64,000 nucleotides of DNA, taken from the NCBI GenBank assembly GCA_016207885.1, contig JACQZE010000005.1, positions 124,001 through 188,000 on the forward strand, read 5' to 3'. This DNA is from Nitrospirota bacterium (GTDB taxonomy: Bacteria; Nitrospirota; Thermodesulfovibrionia; UBA6902). The notes beneath the pieces were generated by a model. That model was not told the origin of the DNA. It made no database searches and saw only the letters and a program-made list of their open reading frames with translations. The position numbers and the translations under genes are program-made. This document shows positions 7,819 to 15,274 of this stretch, one piece after another (the stretch's first letter is position 1; every line of letters begins with the position of its first letter).

Positions 7819-8460
7819 TTATAAAGCGCTTATGATCTGTGAAATGACCTCTTTGCTGTCGGTTGATTTAATATTCTTAAGCATACCTTTTTTAGAATAA
7901 TAATCGATCAGCGGAGCTGTCTGGTCAATGTATGTCTCAAGGCGCTTGGTGATCGCCTCTTCGGTCTCGTCAGCCCTCTGAACCGTCTGGCTGCCGCACT
8001 TGTCGCAGATACCGGCAACTTTGGTAGGCATGCTCTTTACGTTATATATAGCCTGGCATGCAGAATTGGAGCAGGTTCTTCTTGTGGTGAGCCTGTCGAG
8101 CACGACATCTTTGCTGACATCTATATTCGCCACGAGGTCAAACTTTATGCCGAGCTTATTAAACATCTTATCAAGCTCCTCAGCCTGCGGGATCGTCCTT
8201 GGAAATCCGTCAAATATGAAGCCCTTTTTGCAGTCAGGCTCCTGCAGCCTCTTCTCCATCATGTCCATTATCAATGAATCCGGCACAAGCCCGCCGCTGT
8301 CCATAAAGCTCTTTGCTTTTTTGCCAAGCTCTGAACCTGCCTTTATTTCGCCCCTTAAAATATCACCTGTTGAGATATGAACTGAACCGTCATGTTTTAC
8401 AAGCTCTTTTGCAACTGTTCCTTTTCCGGCTCCCGGTGAGCCAAGCAGCATTATCTTCAT
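7819..8460 (-). CDS. adk: Adenylate kinase
   Basis: Interconverts AMP + ATP and 2 ADP in the cytoplasm. The 213-residue length is that of the long bacterial form. Visible motifs are the P-loop GSPGAGKGT (7-15), the AMP-site DGFPRT (about 84-89), and a lid with four Cys (CxxxxC and CxxC, about 126-150) that would bind zinc, as in many Gram-positive and anaerobic bacteria rather than E. coli. The start has AGGAG upstream. It follows mdh on the same strand with a 31-base gap, and the terminator at 7764-7792 follows it, so mdh-adk form one unit. Confidence 0.97.
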   Translation of the reverse strand: MKIMLLGSPGAGKGTVAKELVKHDGSVHISTGDILRGEIKAGSELGKKAKSFMDSGGLVPDSLIMDMMEKRLQEPDCKKGFIFDGFPRTIPQAEELDKMFNKLGIKFDLVANIDVSKDVVLDRLTTRRTCSNSACQAIYNVKSMPTKVAGICDKCGSQTVQRADETEEAITKRLETYIDQTAPLIDYYSKKGMLKNIKSTDSKEVISQIISAL

Positions 8461-8491
8461 CTTTCCTCTCCTTTAAAATGGTTTTATTTGA

Positions 8492-9418
8492 TTATTGCTC
8501 AAGCCCGGCAACAAGCCTTCTGACCGCCTCGGCTGAGACATTCATAGCTTTCAACTCTTCATCGGTAAGCGGCAGTTCAACTATCTTTTCAATGCCTTCA
8601 GCAGACAGTTCAACAGGAACCCCGAGATAAACACCTTTGATACCATACTCACCGTCAAGATATACTGAGCATGGGAGAAGCTCGTTTTTATAGCCGTACA
8701 TCGTCTCGATCATCTCAACAACAGAAGCAGCGGGAGCAAAATACGCGCTTCCTGTCTTAAGCAGCCCGACTATCTCAGCGCCGCCGTTCTTTGTCCTTTC
8801 AATAATGGATATTATCTTCTCCTCCGGCAGAATATCGGAAATATCTTTTCCATCCACTGTTGTAAAGCGCGGCATGGGAACCATCTGGTCGCCGTGACCG
8901 CCAAGCACCATGGTCTGTATGTCTTTTGGAGGAACGCCAAGCTCCATCGATATAAAGCTCCTCATCCTTGAAGAGTCAAGGACACCGCCCATTCCTATGA
9001 TCCTTTTATGCGGAATGCCTGTTATCTTCTGCACAAGCTGTGCCATGACATCCATTGGATTGGTAACAACGATGATGACAGCCTCAGGAGAGGCCGCCGC
9101 AACGCTCCTTGCGACAACATTTATGATCCTGGCATTTGCCTGAAGCAGGTCGTCCCTGCTCATGCCGGGTTTTCTTGCGAGGCCTGCTGTTATAACTACG
9201 ATATCCGAGCCGGCTGTCTCTTCATAGCTGTTCGTACCCGTGACCTTTGAAGATGAGTTCCAAAGAGGGCATGCCTCCTGTATATCAAGGGCCTTGCCTT
9301 GCGGAACCCCTTCGACAATATCAACCAGAACAACATCTGCCAGGTTCTTCTCTGCGATTAACTGCGCTGTTGTTGTGCCCACATTCCCGGCACCGACCAC
9401 CGTGATCTTTTTATGCAT
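8492..9418 (-). CDS. mdh: Malate dehydrogenase (LDH-like NAD-dependent type)
   Basis: Oxidises malate to oxaloacetate with NAD+. The 308 residues open with the Rossmann motif VGAGNVGTTTA (7-17). They continue with the NAD-specific Asp at strand 2 (VLVDI), the mobile-loop Arg pair in GLARKPGMSRDDLL (about 81-94), NPMD (about 123) and the catalytic His in GGHGDQMV (about 176). The arrangement matches the 'LDH-like' MDH group of roughly 310 residues. The start has GAGGTAAT just upstream. It is followed directly by adk. Confidence 0.95.
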   Translation of the reverse strand: MHKKITVVGAGNVGTTTAQLIAEKNLADVVLVDIVEGVPQGKALDIQEACPLWNSSSKVTGTNSYEETAGSDIVVITAGLARKPGMSRDDLLQANARIINVVARSVAAASPEAVIIVVTNPMDVMAQLVQKITGIPHKRIIGMGGVLDSSRMRSFISMELGVPPKDIQTMVLGGHGDQMVPMPRFTTVDGKDISDILPEEKIISIIERTKNGGAEIVGLLKTGSAYFAPAASVVEMIETMYGYKNELLPCSVYLDGEYGIKGVYLGVPVELSAEGIEKIVELPLTDEELKAMNVSAEAVRRLVAGLEQ

Positions 9419-9541
9419 AATTACCTCAATATTATTATCTGAAACGGATAAACATTATAGCTGAGATGAGCAGAGTTAGACAAGTATTAATGGGACAAGA
9501 TACGGCATAGCAGTCTTAATGAGATGGAGGGCATAAACGCC

Positions 9542-10675
9542 TTATTCGCTCAATATCTCTATAACTGTCACTTCAGGCGGAGACATGAAACGTATCGGAG
9601 GGCCCCATGTGCCTGTTCCGCGGCTCACATAAATTGCAGAGCTCTCCGTTATCTGATGGTAGCCGCTTATAAAAGGGAAGAACCCGGCTACAAAAAAGTT
9701 GAACGGGAATATCTGCCCCTTGTGGGTATGCCCGGAGAGTTGAAGATCATAGAGCCCGAGGATCTCTTTATCAATACGGGGCCTGTGTTTTAGAAAGAGG
9801 GTGAACTTGTCTGAAGGCAGTCCTGACAGAAGTTCTTTTTCAGAGAGGCTGCTCGTCTCCCGCAATCCTTCGCCGCCTCCATCATCAACTCCGGCGATAT
9901 TAATAAGGCCATCTATGGTAATTCCCTCACCACTAAGCAGAGTAAAGCCCGCCCTTTTAATAAACTCAAGCGACTTCTCAAGGCCTGCGTAATATTCATG
10001 GTTTCCTGTTATGGCGAACTTCCCGTATTTCGGCCTTATCTCATGAAACATACTTGAAAGGTCATTAAGGTTGCTGCGCTGGCCGTCAATAAGGTCACCG
10101 GTGCATACAAGCATGTCAGGCTCCTCGGCCTTCACTTTATCGAGCATGCTTCTGAGCCTTTCCTCCCTTACAATATGTCCGAGATGGATATCGGATATCT
10201 GTACTATCTTTATCTTTCCTATACTCGCCGGTATCTTTGAAGAACGGACGATCACTTTTTCGACTTTAATGTCCAGTGCTTCAAAATATCCGTAAGATGT
10301 TATCATGACCGCAATGACAAGCGGCGCAAAGAATGCAAAGCCTGAAGACGGTTTAAGCCGGGAAATATCTTTTCCGAATATACGTTTAATGATAAACAGG
10401 ATAGTCCGGTAACCGTCTATTGCCGCTCCATAAACAAAGAAGAGAAGCATGACCCCCATCCAGATAAATCCCACATTGGCGGTCAGATACGCGAATGTAT
10501 CAAATCCCTGCTTTTCATAGAAGCGTACGAAGAACGGCGCTGAGATCATCAATATGAAAAAGAGCGCAAGCATTATCTGAGGTCTTTTGCCGGGATTAAA
10601 AGCTGCCTTTGCCTTGAGGAATGCGTAGAGATGCATTCCTCCGTAACTGAGGATGAAGATTATGAAGAAGGACAT
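9542..10675 (-). CDS. Membrane-anchored calcineurin-like metallophosphoesterase (YaeI/YkuE-like)
   Basis: A 377-residue protein with about four N-terminal membrane segments (1-20, 34-52, 65-90, 118-135). A two-metal phosphoesterase domain follows with all core motifs: DIHLGH (about 161-166), GDLIDG (about 197), GNHEYY (about 227) and SGHTHKGQ (about 322). The layout is that of YaeI/YkuE-type enzymes, some of which act on lipid-linked or peptidoglycan-lipid phosphates; the substrate here is unknown. It starts 12 bases after the MscS-like gene on the same strand with no clear ribosome site, so it is probably translated by coupling. Confidence 0.88.
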   Translation of the reverse strand: MSFFIIFILSYGGMHLYAFLKAKAAFNPGKRPQIMLALFFILMISAPFFVRFYEKQGFDTFAYLTANVGFIWMGVMLLFFVYGAAIDGYRTILFIIKRIFGKDISRLKPSSGFAFFAPLVIAVMITSYGYFEALDIKVEKVIVRSSKIPASIGKIKIVQISDIHLGHIVREERLRSMLDKVKAEEPDMLVCTGDLIDGQRSNLNDLSSMFHEIRPKYGKFAITGNHEYYAGLEKSLEFIKRAGFTLLSGEGITIDGLINIAGVDDGGGEGLRETSSLSEKELLSGLPSDKFTLFLKHRPRIDKEILGLYDLQLSGHTHKGQIFPFNFFVAGFFPFISGYHQITESSAIYVSRGTGTWGPPIRFMSPPEVTVIEILSE

Positions 10676-10687
10676 TATGGTTTAAGT

Positions 10688-11737
10688 TTATGCTTCTTCC
10701 TTATAGATGTGTACATCTCTTTGAGGGAACGGGATCTTGATATTTGAGGCATTAAAGCTCTTATATATCCCGGAATTAAGCTGATGAACCGTAAGTCCAC
10801 GCAGAGAAGGTTCCCTGACCCAGCAGAGCAGTTCAAAGTTCAGTCCGGAATCACCGAATACCCTGAACCTGACACGCGGTTCAGGCTCTTTCTCAATATT
10901 TGAGTTTTCCGAGGCTGCGTTCAAAAGTATCTTCTCAACAAGGTCTATATCGCTGCCGTAAGCAACTGAAATTGGAACCTTGATCCTGAACTTTGGCTCG
11001 GGCGCACTCTCATTGATTATCTTTGTATTGGCAAGTATCGCATTAGGGACGGTTATCAGCATGTCGTCCATCGTCCTGATGCGAGTGCTTCTAATCCCTA
11101 TTGTGACGACTTCTCCCCTTTCGCCCTGATCGAGTATTATGAAATCCCCTATCTTGAACGGCTTGTCTATGAATATGCTAATGCCGCCGAAGAAGTTTCC
11201 CAGCATATCTTTTGCGGCAAAGGCGACTGCCGCACCGGCTATTCCTGCTGATGCGACAAGAGGCGTGATGTTTATCTTCCACAACGAGAGCAGTGCCATA
11301 AGCGCGGCTGCAAATAAGATGATCCTGGAGATGTTCTCAGCAAATGGGATGATATCTTTTTTCAGCCCGGTGGAATCCGATTCTTTCTGTATCTGTGCCT
11401 GAATAACGAGGCTGCTGACCTTAATTAATGCAAAGAACCATATTATAACGATGAAGCTGTACAACATTGCGCTGGCGCGGAATACGAACTTTTCAGAGAC
11501 CTCCAGATAAGAGACAGAAAGGTTTATGCCGATAAATAATGCTGTCAGAAAGAGAGGCTTGTGTATAAAATCGACAATCCTGTCATCAACATCTGATTCT
11601 GTATATTTTGTGATCCTCTTAAGAAACCTGGAGACAAAGATATCAAATATCTTTGCTATGGCCACGGATGCAACTATCGTGATCAGAGCCTTCAGATATG
11701 AAGAGGTTATATTAAATGAATCAAAGAGTTCTGACAT
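10688..11737 (-). CDS. Small-conductance mechanosensitive ion channel (MscS family)
   Basis: A 349-residue inner-membrane protein with four or five N-terminal hydrophobic helices. The pore-lining TM3 signature is VASAGIAGAAVAFAAKDMLGNFFGGI (about 185-210; conserved Gly/Ala packing), and it leads into the beta domain IGDFIILDQGERGEVVTIG and a C-terminal domain. Such channels release solutes on hypo-osmotic shock. It leads a two-gene unit with the metallophosphoesterase. A promoter with TTGAAA and TAAAGT boxes places the predicted transcript start on the ATG itself. Confidence 0.92.
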   Translation of the reverse strand: MSELFDSFNITSSYLKALITIVASVAIAKIFDIFVSRFLKRITKYTESDVDDRIVDFIHKPLFLTALFIGINLSVSYLEVSEKFVFRASAMLYSFIVIIWFFALIKVSSLVIQAQIQKESDSTGLKKDIIPFAENISRIILFAAALMALLSLWKINITPLVASAGIAGAAVAFAAKDMLGNFFGGISIFIDKPFKIGDFIILDQGERGEVVTIGIRSTRIRTMDDMLITVPNAILANTKIINESAPEPKFRIKVPISVAYGSDIDLVEKILLNAASENSNIEKEPEPRVRFRVFGDSGLNFELLCWVREPSLRGLTVHQLNSGIYKSFNASNIKIPFPQRDVHIYKEEA

Positions 11738-11743
11738 TTTTCT

Positions 11744-11772
11744 ACTTTAAACATAACAGAGATAAATTTCAA
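11744..11772 (-). promoter_or_regulatory. Probable leaderless promoter for the MscS-like gene
   Basis: On the minus strand TTGAAA (11772-11767), a 17-base spacer and TAAAGT (11749-11744) put position +1 on the A of the ATG at 11737. No Shine-Dalgarno sequence precedes the gene. The -10 box matches only four of six consensus bases. Confidence 0.5.
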
Positions 11773-11852
11773 TTAAATCAAAGAAGGTGAGGCAACAGGC
11801 TTAACAGATGACAGTTAACCGGCCGGGGATTTTGAAATCAAGAAAGAAACTC

Positions 11853-11885
11853 ATAGGGCGAACCCTGTGATAGAGCCCGCCCTAT
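11853..11885 (-). terminator. Possible weak terminator after the small lipoprotein gene
   Basis: An 8-bp inverted repeat (11853-11860 with 11878-11885) with a 17-base loop lies 19 bases past the stop of the gene at 11904-12479. A T-rich but interrupted tail follows on the minus strand. Confidence 0.4.
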
Positions 11886-11903
11886 AAGAAAGATGCGTTA
11901 TTG

Positions 11904-12479
11904 TTATTGCACTAAAACCTGAAGAGAGTCTAAAGAAAAGTAACATCCGTCACAATTCTCATCTTCATTAAATACAAAACTTTCACCGTATAATCCTGCA
12001 TCACCGATAAAATGCTTTACACTTGGGGCTCCCGGCTCAGAGCCCGGCCCGTCCGCAGAAAAACCATAATGATTATCGATCCCGAAAATAAGGGGGCGTT
12101 TCACGCCATCAGGACATGCGGCAGTGGTATTCACATCCCATTTTCCGGTGCTGAACCCTATGGAATAAGAATAAAGCTTCACCCTTTGGTTGAATGTCAA
12201 TCTATAGCCGGAACTTTGTTCTTTAACGCGCCTGTCCAAAAATATCCCGTCAGCATCAATTAACATCCCTTCTTCACCGTACAATGGAGTTACAGTCAGA
12301 GTAAGTTCTCCTGACGGATCACTGTAATTGGTTTTTTCGTTTGTAAGGTCAATATACCTAAGCCTGGCAGATTCCGCCTGGCTCAGGTTCTGTTTTATCG
12401 GATTCAATGCCCTTTTTTCCGATGCGCATGAAACTAAAACAAAAAAGACCAGCGGCAGCAAAATTAAAAATCTTTTCAT
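11904..12479 (-). CDS. Hypothetical lipoprotein
   Basis: A 191-residue protein with a signal peptide of hydrophobic residues 3-16 and the lipobox LVSC-AS, so probably lipid-anchored. The mature part has beta-like stretches (GELTLTVTPLYG, GYRLTFNQRVKLYSY) and four Cys in the last 60 residues (TTAACPDG and ENCDGCYF). The EDENCDGCYF segment near the end could make a disulfide. I recognise no family. The start has GGAGG about 8 bases away. It stands alone between the MscS unit and the next small exported protein. Confidence 0.6.
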   Translation of the reverse strand: MKRFLILLPLVFFVLVSCASEKRALNPIKQNLSQAESARLRYIDLTNEKTNYSDPSGELTLTVTPLYGEEGMLIDADGIFLDRRVKEQSSGYRLTFNQRVKLYSYSIGFSTGKWDVNTTAACPDGVKRPLIFGIDNHYGFSADGPGSEPGAPSVKHFIGDAGLYGESFVFNEDENCDGCYFSLDSLQVLVQ

Positions 12480-12612
12480 TTTCTTAACCTCCGTTTCTTT
12501 AGTTTATAAAAGTTATTAATTTGTTAATGGTGTTATATACTGCAAATTATTAATTAAAAAAGATGAAATGTCAAGAAATGTTACCCGTTTGTTAGATTGC
12601 ATAACTCTACTC

Positions 12613-12876
12613 TTAATCCATATCAAGCGTTCGGGATTCCCCCGTATCGTTGTCATATACTTCAACTTCAGCACCAGACCCATTATCTGTTATAGACTGA
12701 ACTTCCACGTTTTTGAACTCGCCTGTTCCATAATCATATATTTCAATTTCTTCTCCTTCTCGAACAAGATTACCCTTGCCTATTTCGACAAATGATCCTT
12801 TATCATAGTCGTATCCATCCCAAGCTATTGATGTGAATGGCACAAGAACAATCAGTAAACCAATTAGTAATTGCAT
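12613..12876 (-). CDS. Small exported DUF5334-like protein
   Basis: I start this at the ATG at 12876 (MQLLIGLLIVLVPF), giving 87 residues; a longer frame begins at an unlikely TTG eleven codons earlier. Residues 1-18 form a signal peptide (SIAWDG cleavage region). The mature part is very acidic with the repeating pattern IEIYDYGTGEFKNVEV / AEVEVYDNDTGESRTLDM, that is, two similar beta hairpins. This resembles DUF5334, a family of small periplasmic proteins without known role. No operon partner is visible. Confidence 0.65.
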   Translation of the reverse strand: MQLLIGLLIVLVPFTSIAWDGYDYDKGSFVEIGKGNLVREGEEIEIYDYGTGEFKNVEVQSITDNGSGAEVEVYDNDTGESRTLDMD

Positions 12877-13030
12877 GATGTATCTCGTAGTCTTGTTATA
12901 ATCTAACAATTAATACAGCCTATTTACTTTTCCAAGCATTAACATGTAACCAATTTACAAAACTGTTTATAAAAATACTGTTATCATCTTCCTTTTTTGT
13001 TACATACACACATCCTTTTTATTTGGGACT

Positions 13031-13076
13031 GGCGGATGAAGTGTGTCACCACTTTATCCGCCTTTTTATTGTTTTA
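13031..13076 (+). terminator. Strong orphan rho-independent terminator
   Basis: A 13-bp stem with one G-T pair (13031-13043 with 13050-13062) has a short loop and is followed by TTTTTATTGTTTT on the plus strand. No plus-strand gene precedes it within 500 bases, so it may end a short unannotated RNA. Confidence 0.75.
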
Positions 13077-13300
13077 AACTTTCCTGAATAAATCTACTGC
13101 AATATGCCTGAAACTGCAAATAATTAAACCACAATATATAGCATATGTCAAGTATTACGCCACTATCCGACAACAGCTTGATTTTTAAATTGTTTTCATG
13201 TGTATAACTTGTTAATAAAATAAAAATACTATATTCAACCTATTGAGGAAACAGCAAAGTGCGATAAGGCAAAAATAATATAATAGAAAATTACACTAAT

Positions 13301-13356
13301 GAGGGTGATCTACTTGTAACACCTGATAAATATTGGTAGCGGTGGCAGCCTCGAAC
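13301..13356 (-). repeat. Degenerate copy of tRNA-Met 3' end and flank
   Basis: This segment aligns by eye with 14294-14351: the T-arm portion (ggcggtgg-type, tcgaac) and about 30 bases beyond the tRNA 3' end (gtaac, ctg.taaa) match at roughly three of four positions. It cannot fold as a tRNA. The two copies flank the GNAT toxin-antitoxin pair. Confidence 0.6.
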
Positions 13357-13444
13357 TAATTATGTTTCTAAAACAACCCCGTTATTTCTGTTGACTTTTT
13401 CACGTATTCTGGGGATTATTAATAGTGCCATATCTGGCAAATAA

Positions 13445-13978
13445 TTATTCTTTCTCTCTAATAAAAGTTATTAAATCAAAATACATCTGTCGTTCATCAT
13501 CATTTTCATCAGCGGTAGTTAAAAAATCAAAACCATTTTTCTTGTAAAATGGAATGGCAGCTCTATAAGCATCTACAGTTATAAATCTACAACCTGTTTT
13601 GTTTTTAGTTGTGAAATAAATTTTTATGAAATTCATTAAATCTGTTCCAATCCCATTTCTTTGATGGGTTTTTGCAACAGCAAAACGCCCCACTTTTACT
13701 GCCGGTTGGCTCTTATGGCCTCTTTTTATAAAGGGGATTGTTCTCAGGATTTTCTTAAGTCTGCTTTTTGTGGTGTCACCTTTTTTTATGCTATCGTTTA
13801 ACACGCTGAAATAGGCTATTGTTTTATCTTCACTCTCTAATGCATAAGTGACAGCTAATAATTGACGTGTGTAGTTCTTGGAGTCCTCAAGGAAAAATTC
13901 TTTTAAGTCGTTGTGGTCGCAATCAAACGGTTTTCGTTCTGTATCAGGTTCTATGCGATTAAGTTGAAAATCAGACAA
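13445..13978 (-). CDS. GNAT acetyltransferase, TacT-like toxin
   Basis: A 177-residue GCN5-family protein. It has the acetyl-CoA pyrophosphate loop KTHQRNGIGTDLMN (about 104-117) preceded by the strand VKVGRFAVA, and the C-terminal AIPFYKKNGFDFL motif with the Tyr used by GNAT enzymes. Length and the QPAVKVGRFAV pattern match the TacT/AtaT-type toxins that acetylate aminoacyl-tRNA. It begins at a TTG nine bases after a 52-residue antitoxin-like gene on the same strand, so coupled translation is likely. AT-rich codon use and repeats around the pair suggest transfer. The toxin activity is inferred from family and context. Confidence 0.82.
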   Translation of the reverse strand: MSDFQLNRIEPDTERKPFDCDHNDLKEFFLEDSKNYTRQLLAVTYALESEDKTIAYFSVLNDSIKKGDTTKSRLKKILRTIPFIKRGHKSQPAVKVGRFAVAKTHQRNGIGTDLMNFIKIYFTTKNKTGCRFITVDAYRAAIPFYKKNGFDFLTTADENDDERQMYFDLITFIREKE

Positions 13979-13987
13979 GAGTAGAGA

Positions 13988-14146
13988 TTAAAGCTTGGCG
14001 TTTTTAAGGATTTTATTGTAACTTGCCATTGCTTTATCATATTCTGATTTGGATATGCGCTTTGATTCATTTGCTTTTATATTTTTTGCAAAACGTTCAG
14101 CATCTTTTCCATACAAGACGGGGGTGTCTTTTATTGATTTTGCCAT
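13988..14146 (-). CDS. Small antitoxin-like protein paired with the GNAT toxin
   Basis: A 52-residue, strongly basic and charged protein that begins MAKSIKDTPVLYGKDAERF and ends ISKSEYDKAMASYNKILKNAKL, with an AGGAGGG ribosome site four bases upstream. Small proteins starting with this TPxLxGKDAxRF pattern commonly precede GNAT toxins and are taken as their antitoxins, although they lack the usual ribbon-helix-helix fold. The stop is nine bases before the toxin start. A promoter with an inverted repeat lies about 50-75 bases upstream. Confidence 0.75.
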   Translation of the reverse strand: MAKSIKDTPVLYGKDAERFAKNIKANESKRISKSEYDKAMASYNKILKNAKL

Positions 14147-14186
14147 GATTCCCTCCTGTGATTATAAAACGCTATTTAATAGATAA

Positions 14187-14229
14187 AAAGTTATATATAT
14201 ATAATCAAATATAACTTTACAATTGTCAA
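14187..14229 (-). promoter_or_regulatory. Promoter and candidate operator of the GNAT toxin-antitoxin pair
   Basis: On the minus strand TTGACA (14229-14224), a 17-base spacer and GATTAT (14206-14201) form a promoter with a leader of about 48 bases. A 9-bp inverted repeat (AAAGTTATA at 14187-14195 with TATAACTTT at 14210-14218) overlaps it and could bind the antitoxin complex. Confidence 0.6.
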
Positions 14230-14327
14230 GTTATAGATTGACAGTATAATTGAAAAGATTAGCACGAACATTAGCGCGGAAGTGATAGATAACAAGAGTG
14301 ATGAACTCGTAACGTCTGGTAAAAATA

Positions 14328-14404
14328 TGGTGGCGGTGGCTGGACTCGAACCAGCGACACTACGGATATGAGCCGTATGCTCTAACCGACTGGGCTACAC
14401 CGCC
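14328..14404 (-). tRNA. tRNA-Met (anticodon CAT), CCA encoded
   Basis: Read on the minus strand: acceptor stem GGCGGTG paired with CACCGCC, a D-arm with AGTCGGTTA, a 5-bp anticodon stem TACGG/CCGTA around loop CTCATAT (anticodon CAT), the T-arm GCTGG-TTCGAGT-CCAGC, discriminator A, and a genomically encoded CCA (14330-14328). CAT could also be tRNA-Ile2 if the C is modified to lysidine; the first acceptor pair G-C shows it is not the initiator type. Confidence 0.92.
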
Positions 14405-14490
14405 GTTTATGGAAAAATGAAGAAATAAAGTAACAGAATAAAACTTTCAAAGTCAATTATAACAAATTGACAGGAGACAAGTTGCAGTCT

Positions 14491-14520
14491 TTAACACCAT
14501 TGTTCTATTTGAGCTATAAT
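14491..14520 (+). promoter_or_regulatory. Leaderless promoter for mobB-like gene
   Basis: TTAACA (14491-14496), an 18-base spacer and TATAAT (14515-14520) predict transcription from base 14527, the A of the start codon. No ribosome site exists upstream. Confidence 0.65.
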
Positions 14521-14526
14521 TGCTGA

Positions 14527-15114
14527 ATGCTTATGGATAATGACAACCCGTTTATAATAATCTCTGTCACAGGAGCGCACAGCAGCGTGGGAAAGACGAC
14601 TTTGTGCGCCATGCTGTTAAAGGAGCTTAAAGGATTTGGGGCTATAAAGTTCACCCGAACGCCTTTGTACACATCGCTGATAGATGATGAAGATGTTCTG
14701 AAGCAGGATGGGAAGGATACCGCAATCATGTATGGCGCAGGCGCGGAAAGGGTGCTCTGGATAAAAAGTCCCGGGGAAGACGGGCTTGGAGAGGTTTTAG
14801 ACGAGGCGCTTCAGAGGATGAAAGGCCTGAAAGGGGTCATTGTGGAAGGCAACAGTCCTGTGGATTTTTTGAATCCCCATCTGGTAATATTCATAATTGC
14901 ACAAGATGGCGAAGTAAAACCATCAGCCCTTAAAGTTGCCGGCAGGGCTGATGTTTTAGTTTATAACTGCGGCAAGGATGTCATGCATTTTGACCCTCCT
15001 ATCCCCATGCGGGAGGATGTCAGGGTCTTCAGTATAGATCTGATCGGAAAAAAGGGGGAATTTGATGAGCTCATCTCCTTTATCAAAGAGAGAGTTGCTG
15101 GAGGCACGCATTAA
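14527..15114 (+). CDS. mobB: MobB-like P-loop NTPase (molybdopterin-guanine dinucleotide pathway)
   Basis: A 195-residue cytosolic protein with the Walker A motif GAHSSVGKTTL (about 16-26), a FGAIKFTRT strand, and a later VIVEGN segment typical of MobB/ArgK-like GTPases. MobB binds GTP and assists MobA in making the guanine dinucleotide form of the molybdenum cofactor, which would suit a formate dehydrogenase or nitrate reductase host. The usual MobB histidine-rich HDH motif after the P-loop region is not obvious, so a related P-loop protein is possible. The next small gene overlaps its end by 53 bases, and heme genes follow. Confidence 0.68.
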   Translation: MLMDNDNPFIIISVTGAHSSVGKTTLCAMLLKELKGFGAIKFTRTPLYTSLIDDEDVLKQDGKDTAIMYGAGAERVLWIKSPGEDGLGEVLDEALQRMKGLKGVIVEGNSPVDFLNPHLVIFIIAQDGEVKPSALKVAGRADVLVYNCGKDVMHFDPPIPMREDVRVFSIDLIGKKGEFDELISFIKERVAGGTH

Positions 15115-15256
15115 AGAAGCCTCTGTGAATAGAGTAATAACATGCCATTCCATAAGGAAGATTGCTGAAGAGATGGCTGCAACTTACCTTGAGGCCGGAG
15201 ATGCCGCAAACAGACTTAAGATCAAGATACGCGAATGCGAACTCGGCTGTTTTTAA
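15062..15256 (+). CDS. Small conserved Cys-containing protein downstream of mobB
   Basis: Up to 64 residues; the ATG at 15062 overlaps the mobB-like gene, and a TTG at about 15094 after AAAGAGAGAG is an alternative that removes eleven residues. The recognisable part runs VITCHSIRKIAEEM, then LEAGDAANRLKIKIRECELGCF. It is a short two-helix protein ending in a CxLGCF motif. Similar small proteins with a CQLGxF-type ending occur beside molybdenum cofactor genes, which is a recollection, not a verified match. The Cys residues could bind metal. Function unknown. Confidence 0.6.
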   Translation: MMSSSPLSKRELLEARIKEASVNRVITCHSIRKIAEEMAATYLEAGDAANRLKIKIRECELGCF

Positions 15257-15274
15257 GGAGAACCTTTCATTAAT

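Larger units (their letters stand above)
12877..13444. other. AT-rich gap with orphan terminator and tRNA-like remnant
   Basis: No convincing protein gene is seen on either strand. The stretch holds a strong plus-strand terminator hairpin at 13031-13076 with no annotated gene before it and, at 13301-13356, a decayed copy of the tRNA-Met 3' end and its flank. The rest is low-complexity AT-rich sequence. Confidence 0.6.

Noticed and set aside
13301-13356. A second tRNA gene.
   Set aside because: Only the T-arm part and flank resemble tRNA-Met; there is no acceptor 5' half, D-arm or anticodon arm.
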